From Stieleria sedimenti (GTDB lineage Bacteria > Planctomycetota > Planctomycetia > Pirellulales > Pirellulaceae), in NCBI RefSeq assembly GCF_025060895.1, contig NZ_JANZKV010000042.1:124001-188000 (forward strand): a DNA stretch of 64,000 bases. The letters run 5' to 3'. The position numbers and the translations under genes were made by a program. Below the pieces are notes generated by a model. It was not told the DNA's origin. It made no database searches and worked only from the letters and a program-made list of their open reading frames with translations. Below, piece after piece: positions 35,096 to 44,422 of this stretch (the first letter of the stretch is position 1; every line of letters starts with the position of its first letter).

Positions 35096-35112
35096 AAAAC
35101 ATTCTCTAAGAA

Positions 35113-35250
35113 TCAACCAAGCGTCGCGGCTCGCAAACTCAACGGATTCGCAATCACGGACACACTGCTACAACTCATCGCTGCCGCTGCAATCATGGGG
35201 CTGAACAAAACGCCGAAGAACGGATACAGCAACGCGGCTGCGACTGGGGC
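35113..35250 (-). pseudogene. copA: C-terminal fragment of a copper P-type ATPase
   Basis: On the minus strand it reads [19 protein letters not shown], then [20 protein letters not shown] and a TGA stop (35113-35115). This matches the end of the complete CopA at 41574-44033 ([20 protein letters not shown]...[13 protein letters not shown]) but differs at many bases, so it is not a recent copy. Nothing of the preceding 770 residues remains; arsC begins directly at the upstream edge. Confidence 0.82.
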
Positions 35251-35256
35251 TCTCCG

Positions 35257-35607
35257 TTATTGATCAAGGATCTCAACCACATTTTCGAGAGGTCGTCCGA
35301 TCGCGGCTCGCCCCTCATGCAAGACGATCGGACGCTCGATCAGTGAAGGATGGGAGGCGAGAATGGCGATCCATTCTTTGTCCGATAGCTCTTGCTCGCC
35401 AAGCTTCAGCTCCTTAAACAGTTTCTCTCCTTTCCGCACCAACTCCGCCGGCTTGATACCCAGCATCTTCACGATGTCGCGAATCTGTTTTTCGCTTGGC
35501 GGGGCTTCCAGATACTTCACCAACTCGAAATCAATCTCACGTGAACGCAAAAGCTCCACAGCAGCACGAGATTTCGAGCACCTCGGATTGTGAAAGATTG
35601 TCGTCAT
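35257..35607 (-). CDS. arsC: Arsenate reductase, ArsC glutaredoxin-type
   Basis: A 116-residue thioredoxin-fold protein starting at ATG 35607; an in-frame start at 35745 would add a non-homologous leader. It begins TTIFHNPRCSKSRAAVELL, with the catalytic Cys in NPRCSKS, and has the usual RPIVLHEGRAAIGRP segment near the end. It should reduce arsenate with glutaredoxin/glutathione or another thiol partner. It stands alone, with no arsR or arsB nearby. It abuts the copA fragment. Confidence 0.88.
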   Translation of the reverse strand: MTTIFHNPRCSKSRAAVELLRSREIDFELVKYLEAPPSEKQIRDIVKMLGIKPAELVRKGEKLFKELKLGEQELSDKEWIAILASHPSLIERPIVLHEGRAAIGRPLENVVEILDQ

Positions 35608-35831
35608 GATTTTCCACCAGCATTTCAAAAAAAGTTCGATTCTTGTTTCTACCACAACCAATGAAGGCTTTGTTAGCTCCCCCTCGTCAATTCCAATCCG
35701 CCCGCCTTTCGCTCCTGAAGCCGGAGGTGGCGTTCCACTTACCACAGGCTAAATTCTGTTGCTACGTCGTGGTATTGTAGGCTTTGGCGAGGCGAATCAA
35801 ACTTGACCGAAACGTGAGAGAGGCTGTTGAG

Positions 35832-36131
35832 ATGAAAGTGATCATAGATTTGTGCGTCGTGCCGATGGGCGTGGGTGTCTCCGTGGGCAAGTACGTCGCT
35901 GAGTGCCAAAAGGTCTTGCAGGAAGCAGGGCTGAAGCACCAGCTTCATGCGTACGGCACCAACATCGAGGGTGACTGGGACGAAGTGTTCGCCGCAATAA
36001 AGTGTTGCCACGAGCGTGTTCACGCGATGGGCGCGCCGCGAATCACCACCAGCATCAAAGTCGGAACACGCACGGATCGCGAGCAGTCGATGCAGGACAA
36101 ATTTAATAGCGTTACCGAGACGCAAATGTAG
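35832..36131 (+). CDS. MTH1187/UPF0045-type thiamine-binding protein
   Basis: A 99-residue protein from ATG 35832 with the ferredoxin-like UPF0045 fold: VIIDLCVVPMGVGVSVGKYV, then HAYGTNIEGDWDEVFAAIK and CCHERVHAMGAPRITTSIKV. Members bind thiamine or related ligands; the cellular role is unclear. A start 16 codons earlier (35784) is possible. It is not obviously part of an operon. Confidence 0.82.
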   Translation: MKVIIDLCVVPMGVGVSVGKYVAECQKVLQEAGLKHQLHAYGTNIEGDWDEVFAAIKCCHERVHAMGAPRITTSIKVGTRTDREQSMQDKFNSVTETQM

Positions 36132-36282
36132 GACGCCTCCCATCTGGCTTCGAACTCGTCGACCCGTGTAGCGAAAATAGTGGCACCGAAGTCGGCCACC
36201 GCAGCAGATGACCGAAGTCGATCAATCCCGTGATTCGTTTCGAAATCGAATCATCCAGCTACAATAACGACATGCGAAGGTC

Positions 36283-37761
36283 CTATTTGGAGTAACTCGA
36301 CGGCGACCGAGTGTTTCCGTTGACGACGAAGAGGAACGCCTTGGCCGGGAATCCGCCTTGGTTTTGCCCGTGTGTCTTCACGTCGAATAGTCGGATGTCG
36401 TTGCGGATATCTCCAGGAGGCTGAACTTTCTCCGTTAAGTCCAACACGAGCAGAATGCTCACCTGCCTAGCCTCAGCTCCGGTGTATTGAGTGGCTTGCG
36501 AAGCGTAGGTGTCCACTAAATGGTCACGGTCTCCGTTCGAGGATTCGACCTTGAGCTCGACAATCACCCCGCGATATCGGATATCAGTAAAACCTCCCGC
36601 TTGACCAACGTGTTGTTGGACATCCTGCCCCAAAATATTCGTCAAGTCTCTCTTCACAAGTCTTTGGAAGTCGGCCTCGAGAACACTTGCTTTCCCTTTG
36701 AAAACGGCGTCCTGAGCATAAGTCGCGAGCAACCTTGTCAACGCCCCAAGCATGGGGAGCAGTTCTGGCAACTCATCCTTTGCAGCGGGGCATTGCGAAA
36801 TCAGACTCGTAGCCAAATCATTGACATGACGGTCAAGGCTTCGGTTTCCGACAAGCAGGGGCTGCCGACTCTCATCAGTTACTTTCAACCGAAGCTCAGT
36901 GTGTCCAATTGCTGGAACTTCGGTCCAATGGTTGTCATCTGATTCAAACGCAACCTGAACCGCGAACACAAGATCATCCAGCAGACTGCTTTGACCAGAC
37001 TGGAACTTGATTTGACCGCTCAGTTCGACTTCAAATCCGCCGTTCTTGTCGACAGGCGGTTGGTCCGAAATGAATTCCGAAATCGAGTATTCTCCTTGCG
37101 GGCAAGTGGTCAACAAATCCAGGCGAACTCGTTTCGAGTCAACCGGCCATTCTAACCCCTTGATTTTGAAGCGAATCGAGTACAGCAGATCCGATCGGAG
37201 CAGCTGAGGCGTCGCGATCGGAATATCGTCCAGGAATGCGATCACGCGCACCAGCGGTCGCTTCGGTTCCGGACCAATCTCATGCGATTGATCCCTTCTC
37301 TCGCGGTCTTTCTCGTCCGCCAAGTACAGACTTGGTAGTGAGATTCCGAGCAAGAGTTCGCGTAAGAAGGATGGATCTTCCAACCTGCTAGCACCTGAGT
37401 GATCTGATTTCGCGACTGGTCCCGGATCTAGTTCCGACAACTTGGAACTAAACTCATCGACCAAGAATTTCGTTCGAGCTGTTTCAGCGATCAAGTCACC
37501 AACACCAGACCGCGCCATCGCTTGGCAACGAATTGAATTCTCAAGCAGTCTCAGTCCTGCGATGAACGCTTTCCAGCCATTGGGAATTCGAGGATCAGCC
37601 GCTTTGGTAATTGTTTTCGACGCTCGTTCGATCATGCTCGCGACGCAATCTGACGCATCGTCGTCGTCCAACGATAGTGCGAAGAGAGTCGCTCGGATTT
37701 CGAGGATTGCCTGGGAAGAGTCGATGGCCTGACGGAGGTCAACATTAAGAAACTTTTTCAT
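36283..37761 (-). CDS. Protein with C-terminal PD-(D/E)XK nuclease-like domain
   Basis: A 492-residue protein. The N-terminal 390 residues match no family I know: a helical start, then a beta-rich middle. The C-terminal 110 residues look like a restriction-endonuclease fold: EADFQRLVKRDLTNIL, GFTDIRYRGVIVELKVES (Asp, then E-x-K), and a Q-ATQYTGAEARQVSILLVLDL strand-helix-strand. The gene overlaps the end of the upstream helical-repeat gene by 4 bases (ATGA), so the pair is translationally coupled. The context suggests an antiphage or DNA-processing system (inference). Confidence 0.7.
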   Translation of the reverse strand: MKKFLNVDLRQAIDSSQAILEIRATLFALSLDDDDASDCVASMIERASKTITKAADPRIPNGWKAFIAGLRLLENSIRCQAMARSGVGDLIAETARTKFLVDEFSSKLSELDPGPVAKSDHSGASRLEDPSFLRELLLGISLPSLYLADEKDRERRDQSHEIGPEPKRPLVRVIAFLDDIPIATPQLLRSDLLYSIRFKIKGLEWPVDSKRVRLDLLTTCPQGEYSISEFISDQPPVDKNGGFEVELSGQIKFQSGQSSLLDDLVFAVQVAFESDDNHWTEVPAIGHTELRLKVTDESRQPLLVGNRSLDRHVNDLATSLISQCPAAKDELPELLPMLGALTRLLATYAQDAVFKGKASVLEADFQRLVKRDLTNILGQDVQQHVGQAGGFTDIRYRGVIVELKVESSNGDRDHLVDTYASQATQYTGAEARQVSILLVLDLTEKVQPPGDIRNDIRLFDVKTHGQNQGGFPAKAFLFVVNGNTRSPSSYSK

Positions 37762-40334
37762 GACTGCGGATCACCCTGAGACGCAAAGGTCGCCATGGCC
37801 AAGTCAACGTCGCCCGTGCGCAAGCACGCGTTACCTTTTGCGACTGTCGCGAGCTTCAACAAGTCGTCTCGGAACTCTTGGTGCCTCGGTTCATCGCGGA
37901 TGGCGTTCCTCACTGTATCTAGTATCGAGTTCTCTTTCGCGAAATCACCGAAGTGCGAAAAAAGACTCGCGAAATGAGTTGTTTCCCAAGGGTCGTGAAC
38001 TGCCATTTCGCGTGCGGCGTTCAACAGTTGATTTGATATGTGCTGGTACGTCCTAGGGGGCAGTGAATGAAGCCATTGAAACATTCGCTTTCGGTCGTGC
38101 TCGTATCCGTTCAGTCGCCGACTACGGACTCTTGCCAGGAATTCCGCAATCAGAATAGATACTACTCCAGCGATCGGCGAATTTGGCGGGCAGGTTCGCA
38201 CAAGATTCGCGATGATCTTTTGGTCGGGGCGACTTTCACCGGTTGGGAGTGTGGACTTGACCAATCCAATGGCGATGTGCATGAGCCCATCGTGTTGACG
38301 TGCCAAACCGAGGATGGCTTCGCAAATGCTCTCTAATTGAATTGGGTCGTCTTTGTAGACCTTCAAATGGGTGGCCAGTGCAGTCATTGCGTCCAGTGCC
38401 TGATCCTCATCAAACCATCGCGGTCCTCTTGAGACAACCTCAACAGCGGCCTTATGGACCATCGTGTAGGTGTCTCGCAGGTGAACATTCATGATGTCGA
38501 TGATGTTCGATGGTGGCGGCGACTTGCTATATCGAAACATCTCACAGGTGGCGTCGATAGCGTGTCCGCGAACCCAAACGGATTCATAATCCATGAGTCC
38601 TTTCATCAGCAACGGTAGAGCCTTGGATCGTAGTTGGTAGTTCTCGCCAATCGTCCCAAGGAGTGTCATGCAGACCGCTTTCAGCTCCGCGCCCACATTG
38701 GCATCACGATTTTGAAGGCACCCGGCAACCGTGTCAAAGTGAACCGAACTCTGTTGCTCAGTCAGGTGTTTCAAGCAGCGAATCAATCGGTCTTTCAGCA
38801 TCAACCATTCACGCTTTCGCCCATGGGCCTGTAGACCAGCGAGGCGTGGATCTTCGCTCTCGCCAGGAATGATGATTTTTGGCGGGGGCTCAGGAGGTTC
38901 TTTGATCGCAACAATCAGGGCCAAGTATCCCAAGATAGCGTCGAACTTCTCAGAGATTACCACCGGCCGATGTGACGCTGCGTTTTCCAAAGCCTCGGCC
39001 GCTTCGCCTCTCAGATCAAGTTCAAGCATGTCGTCTTTCACCCAATCGAAAAGTCGACCAAAAGCAATCTGTTGCGAACGAGCGATATCATCGACTTCTT
39101 TCGTTTTATCATCGTCCCAATCAAGCAGATCAGAATATACGCGGATGATGTCTTCCTTGACCGCGGGACGTGATCCGGCAAAAGTACTCGCCAGCTCTTC
39201 GTCGACTTGGTCTGGAGCGAATTTGAATGCGTGTTGCAGGACGCCGACGATCTCTGCGGATGGCGTATTGGAACCACGATCATTCGTTTCAAAGAGACAG
39301 AGAGATTGGGCAATCGATTCGATCAGATCCACAGCGATGCTGGGTCTGCTTCGCTGAAGTCTCTTTAAGGCACCGCAGTATCGAATGCGGGTACGGTCGT
39401 CCAAGTTCTGCAAACCAAGCCGAAACGCTTGCCTGACACTTTCCTGGTCTGCGTCGTAGCTTCTTTGGAGGGCGTTGAGGTGCCATTGGTAGCTCGGAGA
39501 CGACCGATGCCACAGAAGGAATGCCATGTCATCATGCTGGGTGCGGATCAGACTGTCGATAAGCGTATCGCTAAGTGGGTACTGAACCGTGTCTCCGAGT
39601 GCGTCCACCAACTCGGCTGTCAGCTCGGTATAGAATCCTCTCTCGATGTTCGCGGTTGCCATGGGAAGCATCGCGGCACGAACGCTTTGCGATGCCCGTG
39701 CTAGCGCGATGCAGGTTGGTAGCGTCAATTCGGCATGATCGTCGGTGGAAGCCAATGTGATCAACAGAGTGACGCTGGCGTCGGGAAACAGTTCCGGCGC
39801 GAGGCTGGCAGATTCCACCAGTCGCTGTGACGCAGCAGCACGTTTCGATGCATCCTCGGAGAATAACTGCTCCAAGAACTGAATAAGCTCACGCGTTTCC
39901 GGCGACGCCATTTCGCCTATCTGTGTGCTCTGGTCAGCGAGATTGGCGCGTAGCTCAGATATGCGAGCCGTCTCATCCGCCTCCTTTCCCTCGCGAGCTT
40001 CAACTGCCTTTCGCTGGCTAGCGATAATTTCATTTCCCCAACTTGGGTCACCAGCGGGAGAGTGGTGTGGGCAGCCCTGGCAATGTTGGCTGAGGAACTC
40101 GCTAAAGATCCAACGTAAATTCATCGAGCTCGATTTATGCTCAACGTGCGGACACCCTATCGAGTGCGACGCGATTGGAAGGCCGCTCATCTCGGCATAA
40201 AGCCCTTGGCTCTCCCGGGCGATTTCTACGTTGGTACACCAAGCATTCATTCCGTCGAGACATTCTTGGTTGTCCCGACCCAATTCAAGGCTCTGATCGA
40301 AATCGTCTTTTCTCGATTCATCGTAGCGTCGCAT
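37758..40334 (-). CDS. Large alpha-helical-repeat (HEAT-like) protein
   Basis: An 858-residue protein from ATG 40334 (AGGTGATTTC before it; a TTG at 40367 is also open). The first 100 residues contain paired Cys/His that could form zinc sites (CLDGMNAWC, GCPHVEHKSS, HCQGCPHHSP). The rest is a succession of two-helix units with leucine patterns (for example ALPLLMKGLMDYESVWVRGH, AIDATCEMFRYS) like HEAT/ARM solenoids. No enzyme motif was seen. It is followed without gap by the nuclease-like gene. It probably acts as sensor or scaffold for that nuclease (inference). Function not recognised. Confidence 0.65.
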   Translation of the reverse strand: MRRYDESRKDDFDQSLELGRDNQECLDGMNAWCTNVEIARESQGLYAEMSGLPIASHSIGCPHVEHKSSSMNLRWIFSEFLSQHCQGCPHHSPAGDPSWGNEIIASQRKAVEAREGKEADETARISELRANLADQSTQIGEMASPETRELIQFLEQLFSEDASKRAAASQRLVESASLAPELFPDASVTLLITLASTDDHAELTLPTCIALARASQSVRAAMLPMATANIERGFYTELTAELVDALGDTVQYPLSDTLIDSLIRTQHDDMAFLLWHRSSPSYQWHLNALQRSYDADQESVRQAFRLGLQNLDDRTRIRYCGALKRLQRSRPSIAVDLIESIAQSLCLFETNDRGSNTPSAEIVGVLQHAFKFAPDQVDEELASTFAGSRPAVKEDIIRVYSDLLDWDDDKTKEVDDIARSQQIAFGRLFDWVKDDMLELDLRGEAAEALENAASHRPVVISEKFDAILGYLALIVAIKEPPEPPPKIIIPGESEDPRLAGLQAHGRKREWLMLKDRLIRCLKHLTEQQSSVHFDTVAGCLQNRDANVGAELKAVCMTLLGTIGENYQLRSKALPLLMKGLMDYESVWVRGHAIDATCEMFRYSKSPPPSNIIDIMNVHLRDTYTMVHKAAVEVVSRGPRWFDEDQALDAMTALATHLKVYKDDPIQLESICEAILGLARQHDGLMHIAIGLVKSTLPTGESRPDQKIIANLVRTCPPNSPIAGVVSILIAEFLARVRSRRLNGYEHDRKRMFQWLHSLPPRTYQHISNQLLNAAREMAVHDPWETTHFASLFSHFGDFAKENSILDTVRNAIRDEPRHQEFRDDLLKLATVAKGNACLRTGDVDLAMATFASQGDPQS

Positions 40335-40378
40335 GAAATCACCTATCGGTGGCGCAAGGAAATGCAAGCCTCGCCTGA

Positions 40379-40726
40379 TTTGCGTGGTTCTATGAAAGGC
40401 ACCGGCTTCATCAGTTTAGTGTTTCGGAAGAAATCCCCCAAGAAGCCAACACGACGATCGTCCTGGAGTTTGCAGAAGGTGGAACGCCTAATTGCGATTA
40501 CCTTGCATCTGCAGCAACGACGTTCAGAGGCGCGGTTGAACCGTTTGTACCAAATCCAATTTCAGATCTGCCCCCAGAGCTCAGTAAAATCGTGAGCACG
40601 TTTAGCGTCTGGAACCCGTGCAACGAACCCGGACCTTGGGAGGTGGGAAGTGCACTGTTAATATCAAGTGCGGCTAGAAAGTCGCGGCACTACTACAGTT
40701 GGCCGTTTCCGTGTCACCAAACGTGA
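40379..40726 (+). CDS. Protein-like open frame without start codon, upstream of the Mrr-like gene
   Basis: A frame of 115 codons, open from just after a TGA at 40376 to the TGA at 40724. No ATG is in frame; a GTG at 40592 would leave only 44 codons. The translation is protein-like (EEIPQEANTTIVLEFAEGGT, LPPELSKIVSTFSVWNPCNE, GPWEVGSALLISSAARKSRH). Its 3' end overlaps the start region of the Mrr-like gene. It may be the 3' part of a gene truncated at its 5' end or frameshifted near 40,400, or use a rare start. No homology was recognised. Confidence 0.4.
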   Translation, partial: FAWFYERHRLHQFSVSEEIPQEANTTIVLEFAEGGTPNCDYLASAATTFRGAVEPFVPNPISDLPPELSKIVSTFSVWNPCNEPGPWEVGSALLISSAARKSRHYYSWPFPCHQT

Positions 40727-41688
40727 GCGATGATTCGAGCGAAGGAGACCAAGAACCGACTAGACCGAGACGCCAAACGATTGAGCAAGCTCGTTTGGAA
40801 CTGAAATCACTTGAACCATTCGGGTTGCCACCCTGGCTCGAAGGCGAGACGCAACTACCGTTCTCGAAGTTTTCCGGTGATGTGTTCGAGATACTCTGCT
40901 TCTTGCTTCTCAAAGCAGAGAATCCTGGCCAAAAGATCGTTTACTACGGGAAGACCAAAGATCAAGGACGCGACATTGTTCGTTGGCATGCCAACGGCGA
41001 TGTTGAACTCATTCAATGCAAGCGTTTCTCGAAGAATGTTGACGCGAGTCAAGTCAAGGCTGAACTTGCCAAGCTGGTGAGCAACCTATTTTACAAGCGT
41101 CTCGACGGCCCATTTGATCGCGTAACGTTCTATGTGGTTCCTGACTTGACCAGCGGCGCACAGGGTCTGATCGACGATCAAGCAAAGTGGCAAGCCGCAG
41201 CCGAAGAGTCGCTGAAGAGCTTCCTCAAGAAAACGCCATCAGGTGAATTGGTGAGTTTTGCGAAGCAATGGTGGCCTGAGATCACATCAGAAAAAGCGAT
41301 CTCGCTAACTCTACGGATCAAAGCGTTTCCTGACCTGATCGACGAGTTCTTCACGCTCCGAAAGGTAGTCGATGGATCCAGTGAAGATGTCGCCAAAGCT
41401 GTCGTTGATCTCCTAGATGAGCGAGAAGAGAGAAAGACGCAGGAAAGCGCCGAAGTATGCCAAATTGCGAAGCTTACGATTGACGGAATTGCGCCCGCTT
41501 TTACAGCGGCGTCACGATCGCTTCGTCAATGGCCCAAAACTCTTAGTGATGGGAAATGGATTCCTGCCGAGGATCAGGTGAGCTTTGCGGCCCGCAGTCT
41601 TAACGCATTTGCAATCACCGATACGCTACTAAAACTCATTGCTGCGGCTGCGATCATGGGGCTGAGCAATATGCCGAAGAATGGGTAG
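40699..41688 (+). CDS. Mrr-like restriction endonuclease, 3' end replaced by antisense copA
   Basis: A 329-residue frame from TTG 40699 (or GTG 40711). Residues about 50-135 form an Mrr-like nuclease domain: [34 protein letters not shown] with the catalytic Asp and Q-C-K (IQCKRF). A helical segment follows. The last 38 codons (from about 41574) are antisense to the end of copA ([19 protein letters not shown]) and cannot be native. The gene has probably lost its 3' end at the junction with copA. The activity of what remains is uncertain. Confidence 0.6.
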   Translation: MAVSVSPNVSDDSSEGDQEPTRPRRQTIEQARLELKSLEPFGLPPWLEGETQLPFSKFSGDVFEILCFLLLKAENPGQKIVYYGKTKDQGRDIVRWHANGDVELIQCKRFSKNVDASQVKAELAKLVSNLFYKRLDGPFDRVTFYVVPDLTSGAQGLIDDQAKWQAAAEESLKSFLKKTPSGELVSFAKQWWPEITSEKAISLTLRIKAFPDLIDEFFTLRKVVDGSSEDVAKAVVDLLDEREERKTQESAEVCQIAKLTIDGIAPAFTAASRSLRQWPKTLSDGKWIPAEDQVSFAARSLNAFAITDTLLKLIAAAAIMGLSNMPKNG

Positions 41689-44033
41689 AGCAATCCGGCT
41701 GCGACTGGGATTCCCAGCGCGTTGTAGATGAAGGCGAAGAACAAGTTCTGGCGAATGTTACTCATCGTTTTTCGGCTCAAGTTCGCCGCCGCCGCAACGC
41801 CGCGGAGATCGCCGCCGACGAGCGTGACGCCCGCAGATTCAATCGCAACGCCTGTTCCCGTGCCCATGGCGATGCCGACATTCGCTTCGGCAAGAGCTGG
41901 AGCGTCATTGATCCCATCCCCACACATCGCAACCGTCTTGCCTTCCTTCTTCAACTTGCGAACGAAATCATGCTTCTCCTCGGGAGAAACCCCAGCATGA
42001 AACTCGTCGATACCCAGCCTTGATGCGACTGCTTTCGCGGTCGGTTCGGCGTCGCCGGTCAACATCACCACCTTCAATCCCAGTTCGTGCAACGTCTTTA
42101 GTGCTGCCGGCGTGCTTTGCTTGATCGGGTCCGTGATTGCCAGGATAGCGGCCAACTGGTTATCGATCGCCACAAACACAACCGTTGCGCCTTCGGCCTG
42201 ATGCGAACCCGCTTTTTCCCTTCCCGCATCGACTCCCTCGATGCCCTGTTCGTCCAACAAGTCAGCCTTGCCGATCAACACATCATGATCATCGACGCGC
42301 GCCTGAACTCCGCCACCGGTAATACTGTTGAATTCACGTGCCTCCACAGCCTGCAGCTCGCCCGCCTTGGCACGACGAACGACTGCCTGAGCTAGCGGAT
42401 GTTCGCTCTGCGCTTCGACCGCCGCAGCCAACGTCAACACATCGTCTTGATTCCAATTGCCAAACGTCTCGACGCCGGTCACTTCCGGCCGGCCCTGCGT
42501 GAGTGTACCTGTCTTGTCGACGACGATCGTGTCGACCTTCTCCATGACCTCAAGGACTTCTGCGTTCTTGATCAGCACGCCTTCCTTGGCACCGCGGCCA
42601 ACGCCCACCATCACCGACATCGGCGTTGCCAGCCCCAACGCACAAGGGCATGCGATGATCAATACTGCAACGGCTGCTACGAACGCATGAGCCAGTTGCG
42701 GCTGCGGACCAAGCACCGCCCATCCGATGAACGCGAGAATCGAGCATACGATCACCGCTGGCACAAAGTACCGAGCGACCACATCGACCAGTTTCTGAAT
42801 CGGCGCACGACTTCGTTGAGCGTCTGCAACCATCTGAACGATGCGGCTGAGAACCGTGTCCCCGCCGACGCCGACGGCTTCCATCACGAGCGCACCGGTC
42901 TGATTCAACGTTCCGCCGGTGATTTCGTCGCCCTCGACCTTCTTCACAGGTATTGGCTCGCCCGTCAACATCGACTCATCGACGTTGCTCGACCCGCTAA
43001 GCACTTTCCCATCGACCGGAACCTTCTCACCGGGACGAACTCGCAACCGATCACCCTTGTGTACTGAATCGAGCGAGACGTCTTCCTCGCCATCGTCTGT
43101 AATTCGGTGTGCCGTATCGGGAGCAAGCTTCATGAGTTCGCGAATTGCTCCGCCAGTCTGCTGACGTGCTCGCAGTTCCAACACTTGTCCGAGCAACACC
43201 AAGGTGATGATCACCGCCGCCGCTTCAAAATACAGAGGTGGAACACCGTTCTCGAAGAAGGCTTCCGGGATCACCCCCGGAAGCAGCACCACGACCAAGC
43301 TAAACATGTACGCAGCCAAGGTTCCCACCGCGATCAGCGAGAACATGTTCAAGTTCATTGTGCGAAACGACTTGGCTCCGCGAACCAACAATGGCCATCC
43401 GCACCAGAAAACTACTGGCGTCGCGAGGGCCAATTGCAACCAACCAAACATCGTCTGGCTAATCCAATCCGCGATCCGCAATCCCACCATCGGCCCCATC
43501 GCGATTATGAGCAGTGGCACCGACAGTGCGACGCCAACCCAAAAGCGACGTTTCATGTCAGCGTACTGTTGGTCATCACCCTCGTCAGCCAACGAAACCA
43601 CCTTCGGCTCTAAATCCATCCCGCAAATTGGGCAATCGCCAGGCCCAACCTGCTCGATCTCCGGATGCATGGGACAGGTGTAAATGGCAGTTGGGTCTGC
43701 CGGAGAATCGCTCGCCTTGGTCGATGGTTGACCACCGCAGCACGACGAAGTGGTCGAGGATTCTCCGATCTGAATCGTGGCTTCTCCACCGCAACAAATC
43801 GAACCGCTTGCCGCCTCCTTTTGCGCTCGTTTTGCCAGCACCCCAGCGGGATCATCCTGGAACTTACTCAAACATCCATCACTACAGAATACGTAGTGTT
43901 TGCCCTGGAAATCCGCCGAACGGGGACTGTCTTTAGGCACCTTCATGCCGCAAACCGGATCAATTTGCATTGACGGATCGGCGACCGGCAATGACGTTTC
44001 ATGATTTTTGGCGTGGTCCATCGATTTCTCCAA
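41574..44033 (-). CDS. copA: Copper-exporting P1B-type ATPase
   Basis: An 819-residue pump. Instead of HMA domains the cytoplasmic N-terminus has a YHS domain ([11 protein letters not shown]...[10 protein letters not shown]), two Cys pairs (SICCGG, SSCCGG) and a heavy-metal-binding motif ([20 protein letters not shown]). Eight membrane segments follow, with the ion-site CPC ([13 protein letters not shown]), the phosphorylation motif DKTGT, TGD(A)EPTA and [10 protein letters not shown]. It should export Cu(I) from the cytoplasm. A CsoR-type box lies 25 bases upstream. The convergent Mrr-like frame overlaps its last 115 bases. Confidence 0.93.
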   Translation of the reverse strand: MEKSMDHAKNHETSLPVADPSMQIDPVCGMKVPKDSPRSADFQGKHYVFCSDGCLSKFQDDPAGVLAKRAQKEAASGSICCGGEATIQIGESSTTSSCCGGQPSTKASDSPADPTAIYTCPMHPEIEQVGPGDCPICGMDLEPKVVSLADEGDDQQYADMKRRFWVGVALSVPLLIIAMGPMVGLRIADWISQTMFGWLQLALATPVVFWCGWPLLVRGAKSFRTMNLNMFSLIAVGTLAAYMFSLVVVLLPGVIPEAFFENGVPPLYFEAAAVIITLVLLGQVLELRARQQTGGAIRELMKLAPDTAHRITDDGEEDVSLDSVHKGDRLRVRPGEKVPVDGKVLSGSSNVDESMLTGEPIPVKKVEGDEITGGTLNQTGALVMEAVGVGGDTVLSRIVQMVADAQRSRAPIQKLVDVVARYFVPAVIVCSILAFIGWAVLGPQPQLAHAFVAAVAVLIIACPCALGLATPMSVMVGVGRGAKEGVLIKNAEVLEVMEKVDTIVVDKTGTLTQGRPEVTGVETFGNWNQDDVLTLAAAVEAQSEHPLAQAVVRRAKAGELQAVEAREFNSITGGGVQARVDDHDVLIGKADLLDEQGIEGVDAGREKAGSHQAEGATVVFVAIDNQLAAILAITDPIKQSTPAALKTLHELGLKVVMLTGDAEPTAKAVASRLGIDEFHAGVSPEEKHDFVRKLKKEGKTVAMCGDGINDAPALAEANVGIAMGTGTGVAIESAGVTLVGGDLRGVAAAANLSRKTMSNIRQNLFFAFIYNALGIPVAAGLLYPFFGILLSPMIAAAAMSFSSVSVIANALRLRAAKLT

Positions 44034-44057
44034 GCTGTCAAAAAGTCATTCTCCAAT

Positions 44058-44074
44058 ATACCCCGCAGTGGTAT
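44058..44074. promoter_or_regulatory. CsoR-type operator
   Basis: ATACCCCGCAGTGGTAT fits ATACC-N7-GGTAT. It lies between copA (25 bases away) and the divergent csp remnant (66 bases). Confidence 0.75.
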
Positions 44075-44139
44075 GCAAGTTGCGTACCGCTTATTCAGCG
44101 GAAACGGGGCCGCATCTAGGATTTCAAAAGGAGAAACGA

Positions 44140-44307
44140 ATGAGTTCTGCAACCGCATCCATGGAAGAATGCATCGAAAGCTGCCAAGAGCGTCAGACGA
44201 CCTGTGCTGACACGTTGACCAATCACTGCCTATCCGCCGCTTCGCACGGCGACTGTGATTGGAACCTACAACCGTTTTCACGGTCTTGCGTTGCCTGCGG
44301 TCGCTGA
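44140..44307 (+). pseudogene. Truncated four-helix-bundle copper-storage (Csp-like) gene
   Basis: An ATG with AAAGGAG upstream opens a 55-codon frame. The first 39 residues look like the first helices of a Csp/DUF326 copper-storage protein: MEECIESCQERQTTCADTLT, NHCLSAASHGDCD. Beyond about 44,257 the sequence loses that character and stops soon after. Full proteins have about 110-130 residues with more Cys. The gene is divergent from copA around a shared CsoR-type box and was apparently broken by later DNA arriving on its right. Confidence 0.65.
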
Positions 44308-44422
44308 GGAATTTGTATCCAAAATCGGTGACAAATCAGTGACAATGTTGGCAACGTCGGGCCAACTTCGTTACAATCTCAATCCAACGTGCTGTCTCAG
44401 TAACCCCCACCCTCAAGATGAC

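Noticed and set aside
34829-35263. Plus-strand frame ending with [19 protein letters not shown]
   Set aside because: This end is the antisense reading of the copA C-terminal fragment, and the rest crosses a CsoR box and a hairpin repeat.
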